From Rotaria socialis (taxonomy: Eukaryota; Rotifera; Eurotatoria; Philodinida; Philodinidae), in assembly GCA_905331475.1 (NCBI GenBank), contig CAJNYU010001957.1, positions 1 through 64,000 of the forward strand: 64,000 nucleotides of DNA, given 5' to 3'. Positions 21,236 to 30,617 of this stretch are shown piece by piece. A model generated the notes under the pieces. That model saw only the letters and a program-made list of their open reading frames with translations. It had not been told where the DNA came from and did no database searches. The position numbers and the translations under genes are program-made. Numbering within the stretch: position 1 is the first letter of the stretch; each line of letters starts with the position of its first letter.

Positions 21236-23375
21236 ATGTATCTTCAAGAAACTAATCAGAGTCTGATGCTAATACATTTAGTTGTCATTCTTTTCTCGAT
21301 CTTCAGGATCAATGTTGTCGCAGTTCCGACCAATTCAAATAGTGTGACATCTGGTACACCGGTGATAATGAATGATACAAGTCGACATCTACTAGGTAGA
21401 AAATCAAGTTTGGCTACTGCCATCGTAAATAGTCAAGTGCTAACCGTCTTCAGTTACCAAGGCAATCAAATTTACGTCTATCATGCACTATCCAATGAAA
21501 ATGACAATGCTCAAACGCCTCAAAAGTGGATTTTCTATTTCGTACCGATTATGCTACCATTTCAGACGGACAATACAAATGATGAATGGATATTTGCAGT
21601 AAATAGCGAGATCAGAGTCAAACTTATGTTGAGCAATCCAGATGTTGAAGAAATGGCTAGAAGAGCAATAATAAAAAAGTACCCTCTTTCCGTTGCTCAG
21701 TACTCGAATTACTGGGATGTGGTTCCATTGATGATTGATTCACTAACAGCCTATATTGTCCGAGGCACTAATTTGCCTGTTGAAGGTGTCTATCCGTACA
21801 AAGCTCTTCATCCAAATCAGTTGACAATGATATGTCGCTTTCAATGCTCTTCAGCAGAAAATGCAAAAGACATCGTAAAAAACATTATCGATGGATATTA
21901 TGAAATTGAGATGGCATTTCGCTTTGCTGGTTTCAAACAAATCTCGACGAATATGATTTCCATCACCAGTGACCAACTCAAAAGTGTGCTCAGCAAAACA
22001 ATCGCCGATGGTGGAAACAAAAATGCACAGTATATTCATCGAAACCAAGGAACATCATTTTTGAGCAAATACTTTATAAATGTGAAGAAAATGATTTATA
22101 TGGAAAGAGAAAACGTAAATATGTCGTCATTATCCTCTGGCTTAGATGATCAATTCATTTCATTGCTGCAACAAGGTTTGCATATTCAGAGAACAATTAA
22201 TGTTGGCTTTAATCGGTTGTTTTCTATTATTAGGGTTTGCTTTCTCTGATCAGATCAAACTTGATGCAAAATTGTACGAGCAAGTTTGGTCATCATCCGA
22301 CTTGAATCCCGATACAATTACAAACGAAATAAATAAGCTGTTCATTTATAATCAAACCCATACAGAGAGTCACAATTATTCTGACAATTTTTTCAATTTC
22401 AACGAGGCATACGCACGATCATCGAGCTCGTCAGGTGGTGGTGGTTTCTTCATTCCAGGTTTATTTGGTATCAGTGGTAATGGTGCATCATCGTCATCAT
22501 CGTCAGACGGTAACTCTAAGACAACAAAATCCATCTTTTCAGGAGCTGAAATCAGACAGTGGCTGTCTCAACAATCAATCGAAACTGAATGGAAAGGTCA
22601 AAAAATCATTCCCAAATCTTTCAGTGTCTATAAACTGAATGACATTACGGATCGACTTCAAGTAGCAATTGTTGCTAAGCAACTGATCGCTGAGAGTGAA
22701 AATGGGGCTATTGTACGGACAATAAATATAATGAATAAACCGCTATCATTAAAGAGTATGTATTCATGGCCACTTACAGGCGAAATTAAACTGTACACAG
22801 GCAGTGCATCATCCTTACCAAAAGACTGGGTGTTCTGTCACGGGCAAGCTCTATTGCGTGAAGAATATCAGCGTTTATTTTCGGTTATTGGTGTGTCATT
22901 TGGCTCTGGAAACGGAGAAACAACCTTCAATGTGCCTGACTTTCGTGGTCGATTTCCATTGGGTTTGGATTCTCGAAGAAACGAAACACCTGGAATTCGA
23001 CACAGTGGAGCAGCCACTCGTACTCTCTCGATTAATAATCTTCCTCTTCACGCTCATGATAAAGGAAGTTTCGTAACCACTGCGACAGGTAATCACGGTC
23101 ATAGAGTTGAAGATCCAGGCCACAATCATGGTGGTGTCACTGGCGATGGTCCATTTTCTAAAGGCCAATACGCTATGTTAGGTAGTGGTGGTGGAGGAAA
23201 CGATAATGGATGGCATAAACACACGATCAATACTGGACTGACAGGCATCTCCATCGTTGACAGTGGCAATCATGCACATACGATCGAAGGATACTCGGGC
23301 ACAGTAGGATCTAATCAACCATTTAGCATCATGCCTCCATCGCAAACGATCGATTTCATTATGTTTGCTGGGTAG
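21236..23375 (+). CDS. Secreted protein with phage tail collar domain, two exons
   Basis: Exons 21236-22175 and 22234-23375 join across a 58-bp intron (codon G|GG) to give 693 residues. The start is ATG 21236, or ATG 21266 in the same frame; either gives a signal peptide (LMLIHLVVILFSIF). The first 310 residues match no family I know. After a Ser/Gly linker, residues about 495-560 are a phage Collar domain (PF07484 type): EIKLYTGSAS, PKDWVFCHGQALLREEYQRL, FGSGNGETTFNVPDFRGRFP. The last 130 residues are Gly/His-rich with repeated GNHGH, GHNHGG, WHKHT and GNHAHT, as in phage tail fibres, ending SIMPPSQTIDFIMFAG. Collar proteins are bacterial/phage; an animal signal peptide and a spliceosomal intron point to an old transfer later domesticated, perhaps as a secreted sugar- or microbe-binding protein (inference). 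Confidence 0.88.
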
Positions 23376-24614
23376 TAATTATGGAAAAAATCTCGGAACA
23401 TATATGCGCATGAAAAAAAACTGCGAAAAGCTTATGCTATTGAAACAAAGTTATTTTCATTTGTATAATCTTCTTTTTGCACGTAATACTATCTAAAGAA
23501 AAAGGTGCCATACGAAATCTTTAAAGATTCTCTTTCATGCTCGTAGTAGAAATCAAACTCAAACTGTACGCTGGCTTTCAAACTAGCGAAGTGCATCAAA
23601 TGAGTCTTTTCAAATCATCCTGCAACCCTGTATTTCTACTTAGAAAGTAAAAGAAGATCGACGCTCTAATTTATGCTCACCATGTGCCATTCAACGCGTC
23701 AGATCTAAAGCAATAGAAATAGCAAATATTAGACGCTAGTGAATGAGTACGAAACAAACAGAAATATTGTTGATCGAATTACTTGAAAAGACTGTTAATA
23801 TGAAAGATTAGTGCTTCTCTTACTTCGTCGCTGCCCTTTTCGCTTCTATACATTTATACGTTAGAAGCATAAAAAAAGAATTCACTAGCAGCAATACAAA
23901 ATTTATAAAATTGTCGGAGATATTAATAACGAAATAAATAAAAATAAATTAGATGTATCTAACAAGCCAGCTAACACAGAGAAGAGTCAATCAAGATATA
24001 AAAAAAACAATTATATCATTTTAAAACAAGAAATTTATCATAAATTAATCCTTTTGATATTAGGATGAGTGGAATGAGAGACAGTATTAAATTATTGAGT
24101 GCTAATGATTACGACTAAGTTTTCTCATTAAATACTCACATCTTACTTATATTTCTTTTTGTTACACTTAAAATAAGTATTAGCGATGTAATGATGAGTC
24201 GCTAAGATACACGATAATAATAATTTCTTGTTTTGAACTATTTCCATGAATTATCTGTCAATGGATATGAAAGTTTCGGCATTAGACACAGGATGTTTGA
24301 ATTTTTTATCAGCTGGAGTTCATAATCCGCAATGTAAAAACGCGACTTGTTTGATTTTGCATCTTTGTGTGCAATGAATAGGCTTCTCTAAATTCATGTT
24401 AACTAAGGCCATGTTTAACAATGATTCGTCTTAATTTCAATTCAACATAAAAGTAAAGGATGTAATATGGAACTCTTATCAACGTTCAGAATACTTTATT
24501 ATCAACTTCGGATTATCAATTCACTTGTTACCGACATCGATGCATTTACACATGAATCTTATCACTATCCCAATTATCGTTAATATACCTATTCATGAAT
24601 ATTTTCAATCTTGA
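23376..24614. other. Intergenic region 3' of the collar gene
   Basis: Very AT-rich. I see no gene, RNA or repeat. Confidence 0.5.
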
Positions 24615-24660
24615 GGTGTGTGGGTGTAGATGTAGAAGAAGACATACCCACACCCACACC
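24615..24660. repeat. TG-rich hairpin H3
   Basis: The left arm GGTGTGTGGGTGTAGATGT and right arm ACATACCCACACCCACACC (24642-24660) pair imperfectly around a loop of about 8 bases. The next recognisable feature is the CWC22 remnant. Confidence 0.7.
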
Positions 24661-24879
24661 CTTACATTACACAGTTGGAATTATTTATCAATATGTGCTA
24701 TAGGTATTCCATCCCAATTTACAGAAACTATATTCGATAATTTTCTTTGTATAGTTATACTTTCAATAATCAATTCCATATTCCATATTCTAAACATACT
24801 CATACAGTACGGTATTCATTTGGTACATTTTCTACACGTGGTGAAGAGATAATAAAAAATTTCGAATGAATCGTTGTTT

Positions 24880-24940
24880 TTATTTAAATAGTGTACATAA
24901 ATAAATAGTTATATATATATATAGTATATATATATATGTG
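24880..24940. repeat. AT dinucleotide palindrome
   Basis: Two (TA)n runs joined as TATATATATAGTATATATA form a near-perfect palindrome; it is a simple repeat. Confidence 0.7.
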
Positions 24941-24954
24941 GTCCTTATATTAAT

Positions 24955-25100
24955 TTTCCTTATCATTGTTTGATGAACTTGAACTACATGCATTAATTTG
25001 TGCTGCAGCGACCATTGCTTGATTTTGATTTATTGGTTCAGTTGAATATGATTTATCACCAGCACCATCCTCATCATCATTATCATCAACCCAGGATAAT
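24955..25100 (-). pseudogene. Possible acidic C-terminal coding remnant
   Basis: On the reverse strand a frame reads WVDDNDDEDGAGDKS ... QAMVAAAQINA ... NNDKEN and ends at a TAA. The acidic, Ser-rich end looks like a true protein C-terminus but is not enough to name a family. It may belong to the same decayed gene as the CWC22 remnant. Confidence 0.3.
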
Positions 25101-25239
25101 CATTCTGACCGTCGGAACTAGCTTCTTAACATGCCTAGAACGGCTATAAAGTGGTATAGTAAGGCATTAACTATCACCTTATTTCGCCGTAATCCGTCAG
25201 CTCGTTTTATACCGCTTCTACGCGATTTATGGTCATTTA

Positions 25240-25697
25240 TGCACCGTTTTTTTGAACATAGGAAGAATTGCTTTTCGCTATTCTTTATACTCATTCTCAT
25301 AAGCTTCATATTTTTCATCATATTGAAACTTATTGAAATAAATATAATAGTCGAATATAAATATTTAATCAAATTGAATGTTTGTCTTATCAAGCATTGG
25401 TTCAAGATTCCATATGTATAGTAATTCCAGCTTATATGTATTTTGATTATTATTAGCAGCTAAATTTAAACCAGAGTGCACAGCTGGATACGCTTCAAAT
25501 CCGCCGATTTAATGATTGATCATGAAGCAGATTGTCTAATGTTAAAAATATAGGATCTAATTGCTGTGGATAAGCTTCTGGTAATGTTTGACCACAATCT
25601 TTTAAAAATTCAATAGCCAATTTCACACTATCATTAGTATAATGCTGAAGTGCAAGATGAAGTATTTGTAAAGCAATTATTTTATGTAACTAAATAA
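25240..25697 (-). pseudogene. Remnant of CWC22-like splicing factor (MIF4G repeat)
   Basis: After a good acceptor (TTTTATTTAG) the reverse strand reads LHKIIALQILHLALQHYT, NDSVKLAIEFLKDCGQTLP, DPIFLTLDNLLHDQSLNRRI. This is close to the CWC22 MIF4G segment (LKECG, then IFERLRNILHE in the animal protein). It then breaks: the next conserved block, GFEAYPAVHSGLNLA, resumes in another frame, and the residues normally between them (about 14) are missing. Further on, NKFQYDEKYEAYENEYKE is followed by an in-frame TAG and RKAIL. Deletion, frame change and stop make this a dead fragment. CWC22 is a spliceosome and exon-junction factor; an intact copy must exist elsewhere. Confidence 0.7.
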
Positions 25698-25764
25698 AAA
25701 AAGCAGAAGACAATAGTAGAATTATTTTGTTTGTTAAAAAGTACATACAACTCGCTGGTTAATA

Positions 25765-26419
25765 CCCTAATGAAACATCTTATAAGCAAGATCTGGAAAT
25801 CTTGGGACTGGTAAGTAAGATTTTATCAAGATCTTGAAAAGATAATTTATATGTACATATCTTGATTGTATCAGATAAATCTGTACCTAAGATCTTCGTA
25901 AGATCATGGAAAAGATATCGTTTACTATTATCTTCTCACAAAATCTTGAGTAAAACAGAAAGCGACATAATTAGCTTATTTAGATAGGCTATCTAGTCAT
26001 TCACCGTTTTTTAATGCATACAGAACTGAGTATAAGCAACATGATTGAACATGCAAAACATAATTTTCAAATAAGTTTTTTTCTAAACTATTTCTCGACT
26101 ATTGATTATTCGAGAGAATACTGATCTCGATCGATGATCGAGAGAGGACTACCCTAAATTGATCTGACGAATATCGGACCAACTTAAAGCCGGTCAGATC
26201 CCAACATCTGACTTGTTTGAGTTATGTGGGACAGAAACAATTAATATTAAAATAAATTGAAAAAATATCAAACATGCTTTCAGAATGCATCATTAAAGAT
26301 CTTATGAATTCTTATTTAAAATCTGTAATAAGATCTTGTACCTAAATTTTCAAGATCTGTTCGCTTATCTGTACCCAAGATCTTGGCCAAGATCTTACTT
26401 ACAAGATGTTTCACTAGGG
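25765..26419. mobile_element. 655-bp MITE with long TIRs and 3-bp target duplication
   Basis: The left end CCCTAATGAAACATCTTATA and the complement of the right end CCCTAGTGAAACATCTTGTA begin inverted repeats that stay similar for about 45 bp. The ends are flanked by ATA (25762-25764 and 26420-26422). The subterminal zones are packed with the palindrome AAGATCTT, a typical array of transposase-binding-like sites. There is no coding frame, so it is non-autonomous. The 3-bp duplication is compatible with a Harbinger-like or Tc1-like source, but the family is not settled. Confidence 0.8.
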
Positions 26420-26429
26420 ATAGCACGTA

Positions 26430-27237
26430 CAGGCCGCATATAGATCTATCTGTTGTATGTTCTATACACGTTAGATCTATGTCTGTACGTGAAGAACCTT
26501 GGCTCTCTATGGCACCACCAAGGTAGTTCTTGGTCGCGAGCAACTATTAACGGGCAAGCAAAAAAAAAATTTCATTCCAATCAATTCATTTCTTCTTATT
26601 TCGTTTTAGTTCATCTCGATTTTATCAACAGCAAAGTAAGTAATTATAATTACTTTCACTTTTCTTCATTATCTTATTCCAAAACAATAAAATTAATTGT
26701 TACTTTTTATGTTTTAGTTCCATTCAACAATTCAATTCAATCAAAACGAACACAAATGTAAGTATATATATTTTTCATTTTTGTTCTTTATTATTTTGTA
26801 ACTTCATTTTTTTCATTTTTAAAATAAACATTATTAAAATAACTCAAAATTTCTTTTCATTTCAATAATAAATATTTTGTGAAAATAAAACAAATTATAT
26901 TTTTATGTTACTGATAAATATTTTCAAAAACATACAAATTTTCATTTAAATAACCAAATTTTATTTTTGATTATAATAATATTTTCAAAAACACAATGTA
27001 TTTTTCACTTCAATAATTAATATTTTTTGCGAAAAATAACAAATTTTTTTATTTAATTCATTTCTTTTCATTTAACAAATAAATAAAAGGAGAAGACAAG
27101 AAACATATGACGTAATTATATATTTTAGCTTTTTTCTTTTCTTTGAAGCGAAAGAGTAAAAGAAAATTTCTTTTTCTTCTTCATTTATTTCAAAGTATAG
27201 AAAAAGAAATGAACAGTGAAAAAACAATCCACAAGTC
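26430..27237 (+). other. AT-rich region with possible non-coding exons
   Basis: Two short stretches are bounded by good splice signals on the + strand: 26610-26635 (TTCGTTTTAG before, GTAAGT after) and 26718-26757 (ATGTTTTAG before, GTAAGT after). They could be 5' UTR or non-coding RNA exons; no coding frame fits. The rest is homopolymer-rich A/T sequence. Confidence 0.3.
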
Positions 27238-28167
27238 TTATTCGATAGAAAATCGTTGAACACGTTTATTATTATAATCGGCGACATAGAGATTACCTTG
27301 TCGATCGAAAGACAAACCAATGGGGACGTTGAACTGATTTGTTCCTGCTCCTTCGCCATTTCCACCCACAATTACAGTGCCTTGTTTCTTGTCTCCTTGA
27401 GTCCAACGCATTGCACGATCATTCCACGAGTCCGCTACGTAGAGTGTACCCAATGTATCAACGAACATTCCTTCAGGCCAATATAATTGTGTCAGATCAT
27501 TCCCTTGGCCTTGTCCTCCAGCAATCACAATACCTTCTTTTGCACCTTTATTCCATTTCATTACACGATGATTGTAGTGGTCTGATACGTACACGGAATG
27601 ATCTCGATCGACAAAGAGATATCTCGGCTCGTTGAGTTGATTGAGTCCGTCACCTTTACCATTGCCACCAGCTACGAGAGTGCCATTCTTCTCACCTAAT
27701 TGATATTGTCTTACTTCATGTTTTTCCATGTCAGAAACGTAGAGATATCTCTGCTCATTCATTGCTAATCCCAAACATTGGATGTTGTCGATGAGTATTT
27801 CACCTTGTGTTGTACTACTACGTCGAGACCATCGTACAACTCGTCGATTCTCTGCATCACAAATAATGAGACTATCCGTCTCGTTATCAATTAATACATC
27901 AGTTGGATTATTCAATTGATGCAATCCATTTCCTGCGCCGTTCCCACCAGCAACAACTTGTCCATTTGTTGTATCACCGTTCTTCCATTGCATGATATGA
28001 TGATTACTGTAGTCAGCAATGACCACTGTTTGATCATCATCAACGAAGAGACCACAAGGGCTCCAGAGTTGATTAATGGCATCCCCATACCCGTTACCTC
28101 CAGCAATAGTCACTCCATTCTGTGCCCATTTAGGACCTACAAGAATATTAAGTAGAAGAGAAAACAT
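27238..28167 (-). CDS. NHL-repeat beta-propeller protein
   Basis: 309 residues from ATG 28167 (MFSLLLNILVG, a short hydrophobic, signal-like start; the open frame extends 26 codons further without a better start). Six to seven NHL repeats of about 45 residues follow, each with a pattern like AGGNGxGxxxNQLxxPxGLFVD...VYVSDxxNHRVMKW; the clearest are at VIADYSNHHIMQW, VSDHYNHRVMKW, VADSWNDRAMRW and VADYNNKRVQRF. The chain would close into one six-bladed propeller, a protein- or ligand-binding platform. Stand-alone secreted NHL proteins are greatly expanded in bdelloids; partner unknown. An additional upstream exon with a fuller signal peptide cannot be excluded. Confidence 0.88.
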   Translation of the reverse strand: MFSLLLNILVGPKWAQNGVTIAGGNGYGDAINQLWSPCGLFVDDDQTVVIADYSNHHIMQWKNGDTTNGQVVAGGNGAGNGLHQLNNPTDVLIDNETDSLIICDAENRRVVRWSRRSSTTQGEILIDNIQCLGLAMNEQRYLYVSDMEKHEVRQYQLGEKNGTLVAGGNGKGDGLNQLNEPRYLFVDRDHSVYVSDHYNHRVMKWNKGAKEGIVIAGGQGQGNDLTQLYWPEGMFVDTLGTLYVADSWNDRAMRWTQGDKKQGTVIVGGNGEGAGTNQFNVPIGLSFDRQGNLYVADYNNKRVQRFSIE

Positions 28168-28374
28168 AAGAATAAAATGAGCTCTCTCTATTTCTCTCTC
28201 TCGAGTATAGCTAGTATATGAAATAATTTCGAAAGTATCGAGCAAAATTCTTTGAATAGGTCATTCTTTTTTTTGGAAATTCTTCAGAATAAGTTTTTTC
28301 TATACTTGAAGATTATTCTATAGAAAGAATCACACATATAGCATATCGTTCTCTATCTCAAACGTATTTACTGG

Positions 28375-29515
28375 GTGGCGCATTAAGAACCGCACTTTTT
28401 TGTTTTGCCTATAATTCCGTCAGTTTCAATCTTATCGACCCCAATTCTTTTCCCCAAAAGATTCCACATTCAATTCTCTACAAAACCATATATTCGTTTT
28501 TTATCGGATTCTTCTATGAAAATTTCTTTTAGCATTAAAAGTAAAGGCCTCCAAAAATGAGTACTTTCCAAGCATCAAAATGGAGAAAAACCCAGCAATA
28601 TATTTCGGGATTTGAAGGGCGCCATTAGTCGTACTCGGGTTTTTGCAATGGTTCAAAATGATCGCCAAGACCGGCTCTATTGAGCTGTCAACATCTCCAG
28701 GCCGCCCTCGTATTATTCGAACGAAAAATATGATTCAAAAAGTTAAAAAACGTTTAGAGCGGAAGAAACGCACCTCAACTCGAAAAATGGCCAGGGAACT
28801 TGAAATTTCAAGAAGAAGCGTGCAGAGAATTTTGAAAAATTATTTAGGATTAACGTCGCACAAGAAAAGAATCGAGCCACTACTCACAGATACTCAAAAA
28901 GTTAAAAGAGTCACGTTTTCAAATTGGGTCCATCACAATTTTTCGAAAGAACAATCTTTGAGAATTCTTTTTTCTGACGAGAAAATGTCTGATCTCAATG
29001 GTATGTACAACTGTCAAAACGATCAAGTCTGAGCTGTGAATCGTGTCGAAGTTGATAAGAATGGCGGCGTTAAACAAAAAAGAGAAATTTCCACAAAAAT
29101 TCATGGTTTGGTTAGGAGTTTGTTCAGAAGGCGTAACTCCTTTGGTTATTTTGGATACTGGCACGGTAAATCATCAACGATATATTGATGAAGTACTTCC
29201 TGTGGCTCTAAAGTATGGAAATAATGTGTTTGGAGATGATTTGACATTCCAGCAAGACGGCGCCAAGCCTCATACTCACAAACTTTCTCAAAAATGGTGC
29301 AATGATCATTTTCCTGGAGTTATTGACAAAGATCATTGGCCGCCGAATTCTCCGTACTTGAACCCTTTAGACTGCTCTATTTGGGACAAATTTGTTCACA
29401 AAGTCAACTGGAACAAAGCTCAGTCAAAAAAAAAGTTAATTGCGGAGTTGAAGCGAGCTGTGAAACGAATTAGAAAAGAAGTTGTACTGAAAAGTTGTAA
29501 GAGTTGGACCAACCC
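28375..29515 (+). mobile_element. Decayed mariner-like (DD37D) transposon
   Basis: Transposase pieces lie in two frames: 28643-29032 (TGSIELSTSPGRPR helix-turn-helix linker, then RTSTRKMARELEISRRSVQR, ending ILFSDEK with the first catalytic Asp) and 29043-about 29515 (VWLGVCSEGVTPLVILDTG, LTFQQDGAKPH with the second Asp, WPPNSPYLNPLDCSIWD with the third). 37 residues separate Asp 2 and 3, so DD37D (maT-type mariner). Lesions: a TGA where family members have Trp (DQV, stop, AVNRVEV), then a one-base loss in the A-run near 29080. A possible left terminus GGGTGGCGCATTAAGAACCG is near 28373; no matching right end follows, so the 3' part is lost. Inactive. Confidence 0.85.
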
Positions 29516-29529
29516 AGGTCACTCAATCC

Positions 29530-29610
29530 TTGCTCCCGGATTCCGGTCCGGATTTGATCGGAATCCGATAAAATCCGGCAACTATCGGCGGGAACCGATC
29601 GGCATTTTGT
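29530..29610. repeat. Clustered CCGGATT/AATCCGG palindromic repeat
   Basis: CGGATTCCG at 29537-29545 pairs with CGGAATCCG at 29559-29567, and further variants (GTCCGGATTTG, AAATCCGGC, CGGGAACCGATCGG) crowd the same 70 bp. This is unusually GC-rich for the region and abuts the broken end of the mariner. Confidence 0.55.
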
Positions 29611-29650
29611 GAGTCCGACAGGATCCTGGTGATCGTGAGTGTCTTGGGAA

Positions 29651-29706
29651 GGTGGTGTGGGTGTGGTTGAGTTAAAAATACAGTCACATCCACACACCCA
29701 CACCCT
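29651..29706. repeat. TG-rich hairpin H4
   Basis: The left arm GGTGGTGTGGGTGTGG (29651-29666) faces the right arm CACATCCACACACCCACACC (29685-29704), with an A-rich loop. It sits directly beside the phosphatase remnant. Confidence 0.75.
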
Positions 29707-29734
29707 CAAGATTCTCATCGATTTGTTCAAATGA

Positions 29735-29985
29735 TAATTGAAAAATTAGTGACTCTATTTGGTTGCTGTCGAATATGTTGTAAAAATGATGGAATATTTA
29801 ATGAAAGTTGTTCACAAATCTTTTTTAACACTGTATCAACAACAACAGCTGAACAATGAACAATAATAGGATCGCCTATGTCAGGATTGCAAGCTGACAA
29901 ACGCCGAATAAATGAAAGAACAGGTAATGCAAATAATGATACACTATGATTAAGTCAATTTCTATAATGTGAATGATGGACAAGA
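29735..29985 (-). pseudogene. Remnant of a receptor-type protein tyrosine phosphatase, P-loop deleted
   Basis: The reverse strand reads VSLFALPVLSFIRRLSACNP, DIGDPIIVHCSA, then VVVDTVLKKICEQLSLNI and LQHIRQQPNRVTN before a stop. This is the catalytic core of a classical PTP. The signature should be HCSAGVGRTG(T/C)F(I/V)V; here HCSA joins straight to VVVD, an in-frame loss of about 8 residues that removes the catalytic arginine loop. No start, no other exons and stops on both sides: a dead gene fragment, flanked closely by hairpins H4 and H5. Confidence 0.7.
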
Positions 29986-30010
29986 TTTTCAACAGCAATA
30001 TGCTACAAGA

Positions 30011-30069
30011 GTGTGGATGTGGATGTGAAGTATTGAATACGAACATCCACAGTCACCCGCGTTCACACC
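30011..30069. repeat. TG-rich hairpin H5
   Basis: The left arm GTGTGGATGTGGATGT (30011-30026) pairs with ACATCCACAGTCACCC and following bases (30043-30069). The loop holds GTGAAGTATTGAATAC (30025-30040), found in exact reverse complement in H7. Confidence 0.75.
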
Positions 30070-30372
30070 CTATCCGAGAGCTTTACTAAGACTTCAAAGA
30101 TCTCATGTGATTCCTTATCTATACCATATGTCATCAATAGTGGCAAAATTTCAGAAGAATATTAATTTAGCTGAAGTCCTATGAAAAACCTCTATATGAT
30201 ATGAGAGACGGTAGATGAATAGCATTGCATAGCCGAAAAAAACCTGACGCACATACATACTTCAGGTCATATGACGATAAAAAATACTCCACTTTCTTCT
30301 AATGGATAACGCCTGAGAGTATCTGTGTGGATGAGAAATGAAATCGAGTCAAACCGCACCACCTATATTGTA

Positions 30373-30454
30373 GGGCGAGTGTGAGGGTGTGGTTTGTAGT
30401 TGTTGACGTACAGTGTATATGAACATGCTCACCCTTACGCTCATCCTCACCCTC
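30373..30454. repeat. TG-rich hairpin H6
   Basis: The left arm GGGCGAGTGTGAGGGTGTGG (30373-30392) pairs imperfectly with CATGCTCACCCTTACGCTC and following bases (30424-30454). Loop about 31 bases. Confidence 0.65.
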
Positions 30455-30617
30455 AGCAATAACAACACACGCTAGTACATCCATTCAAGCATCGACACTT
30501 TCATTACTGTTGATGAGCAAATAAAGAAAACTTTTTAAACCTGGGACTAGCCCGGATCCATTCGATATTAGCCCTACAGGCAATGGTGAAGCATATTTAT
30601 AGACAAGCAAGTATTTA

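Noticed and set aside
22804..23168. Frames in other phases over the collar domain
   Set aside because: Shadows of the collar gene's Gly/His-rich repeats.
25118..25421. Overlapping + and - frames of about 95 residues
   Set aside because: They run through the decayed CWC22 remnant in wrong phases; no family match.
29470..29730. Reverse frame, 86 residues
   Set aside because: Spans hairpin H4 and the CCGGATT cluster; composition follows the repeats.
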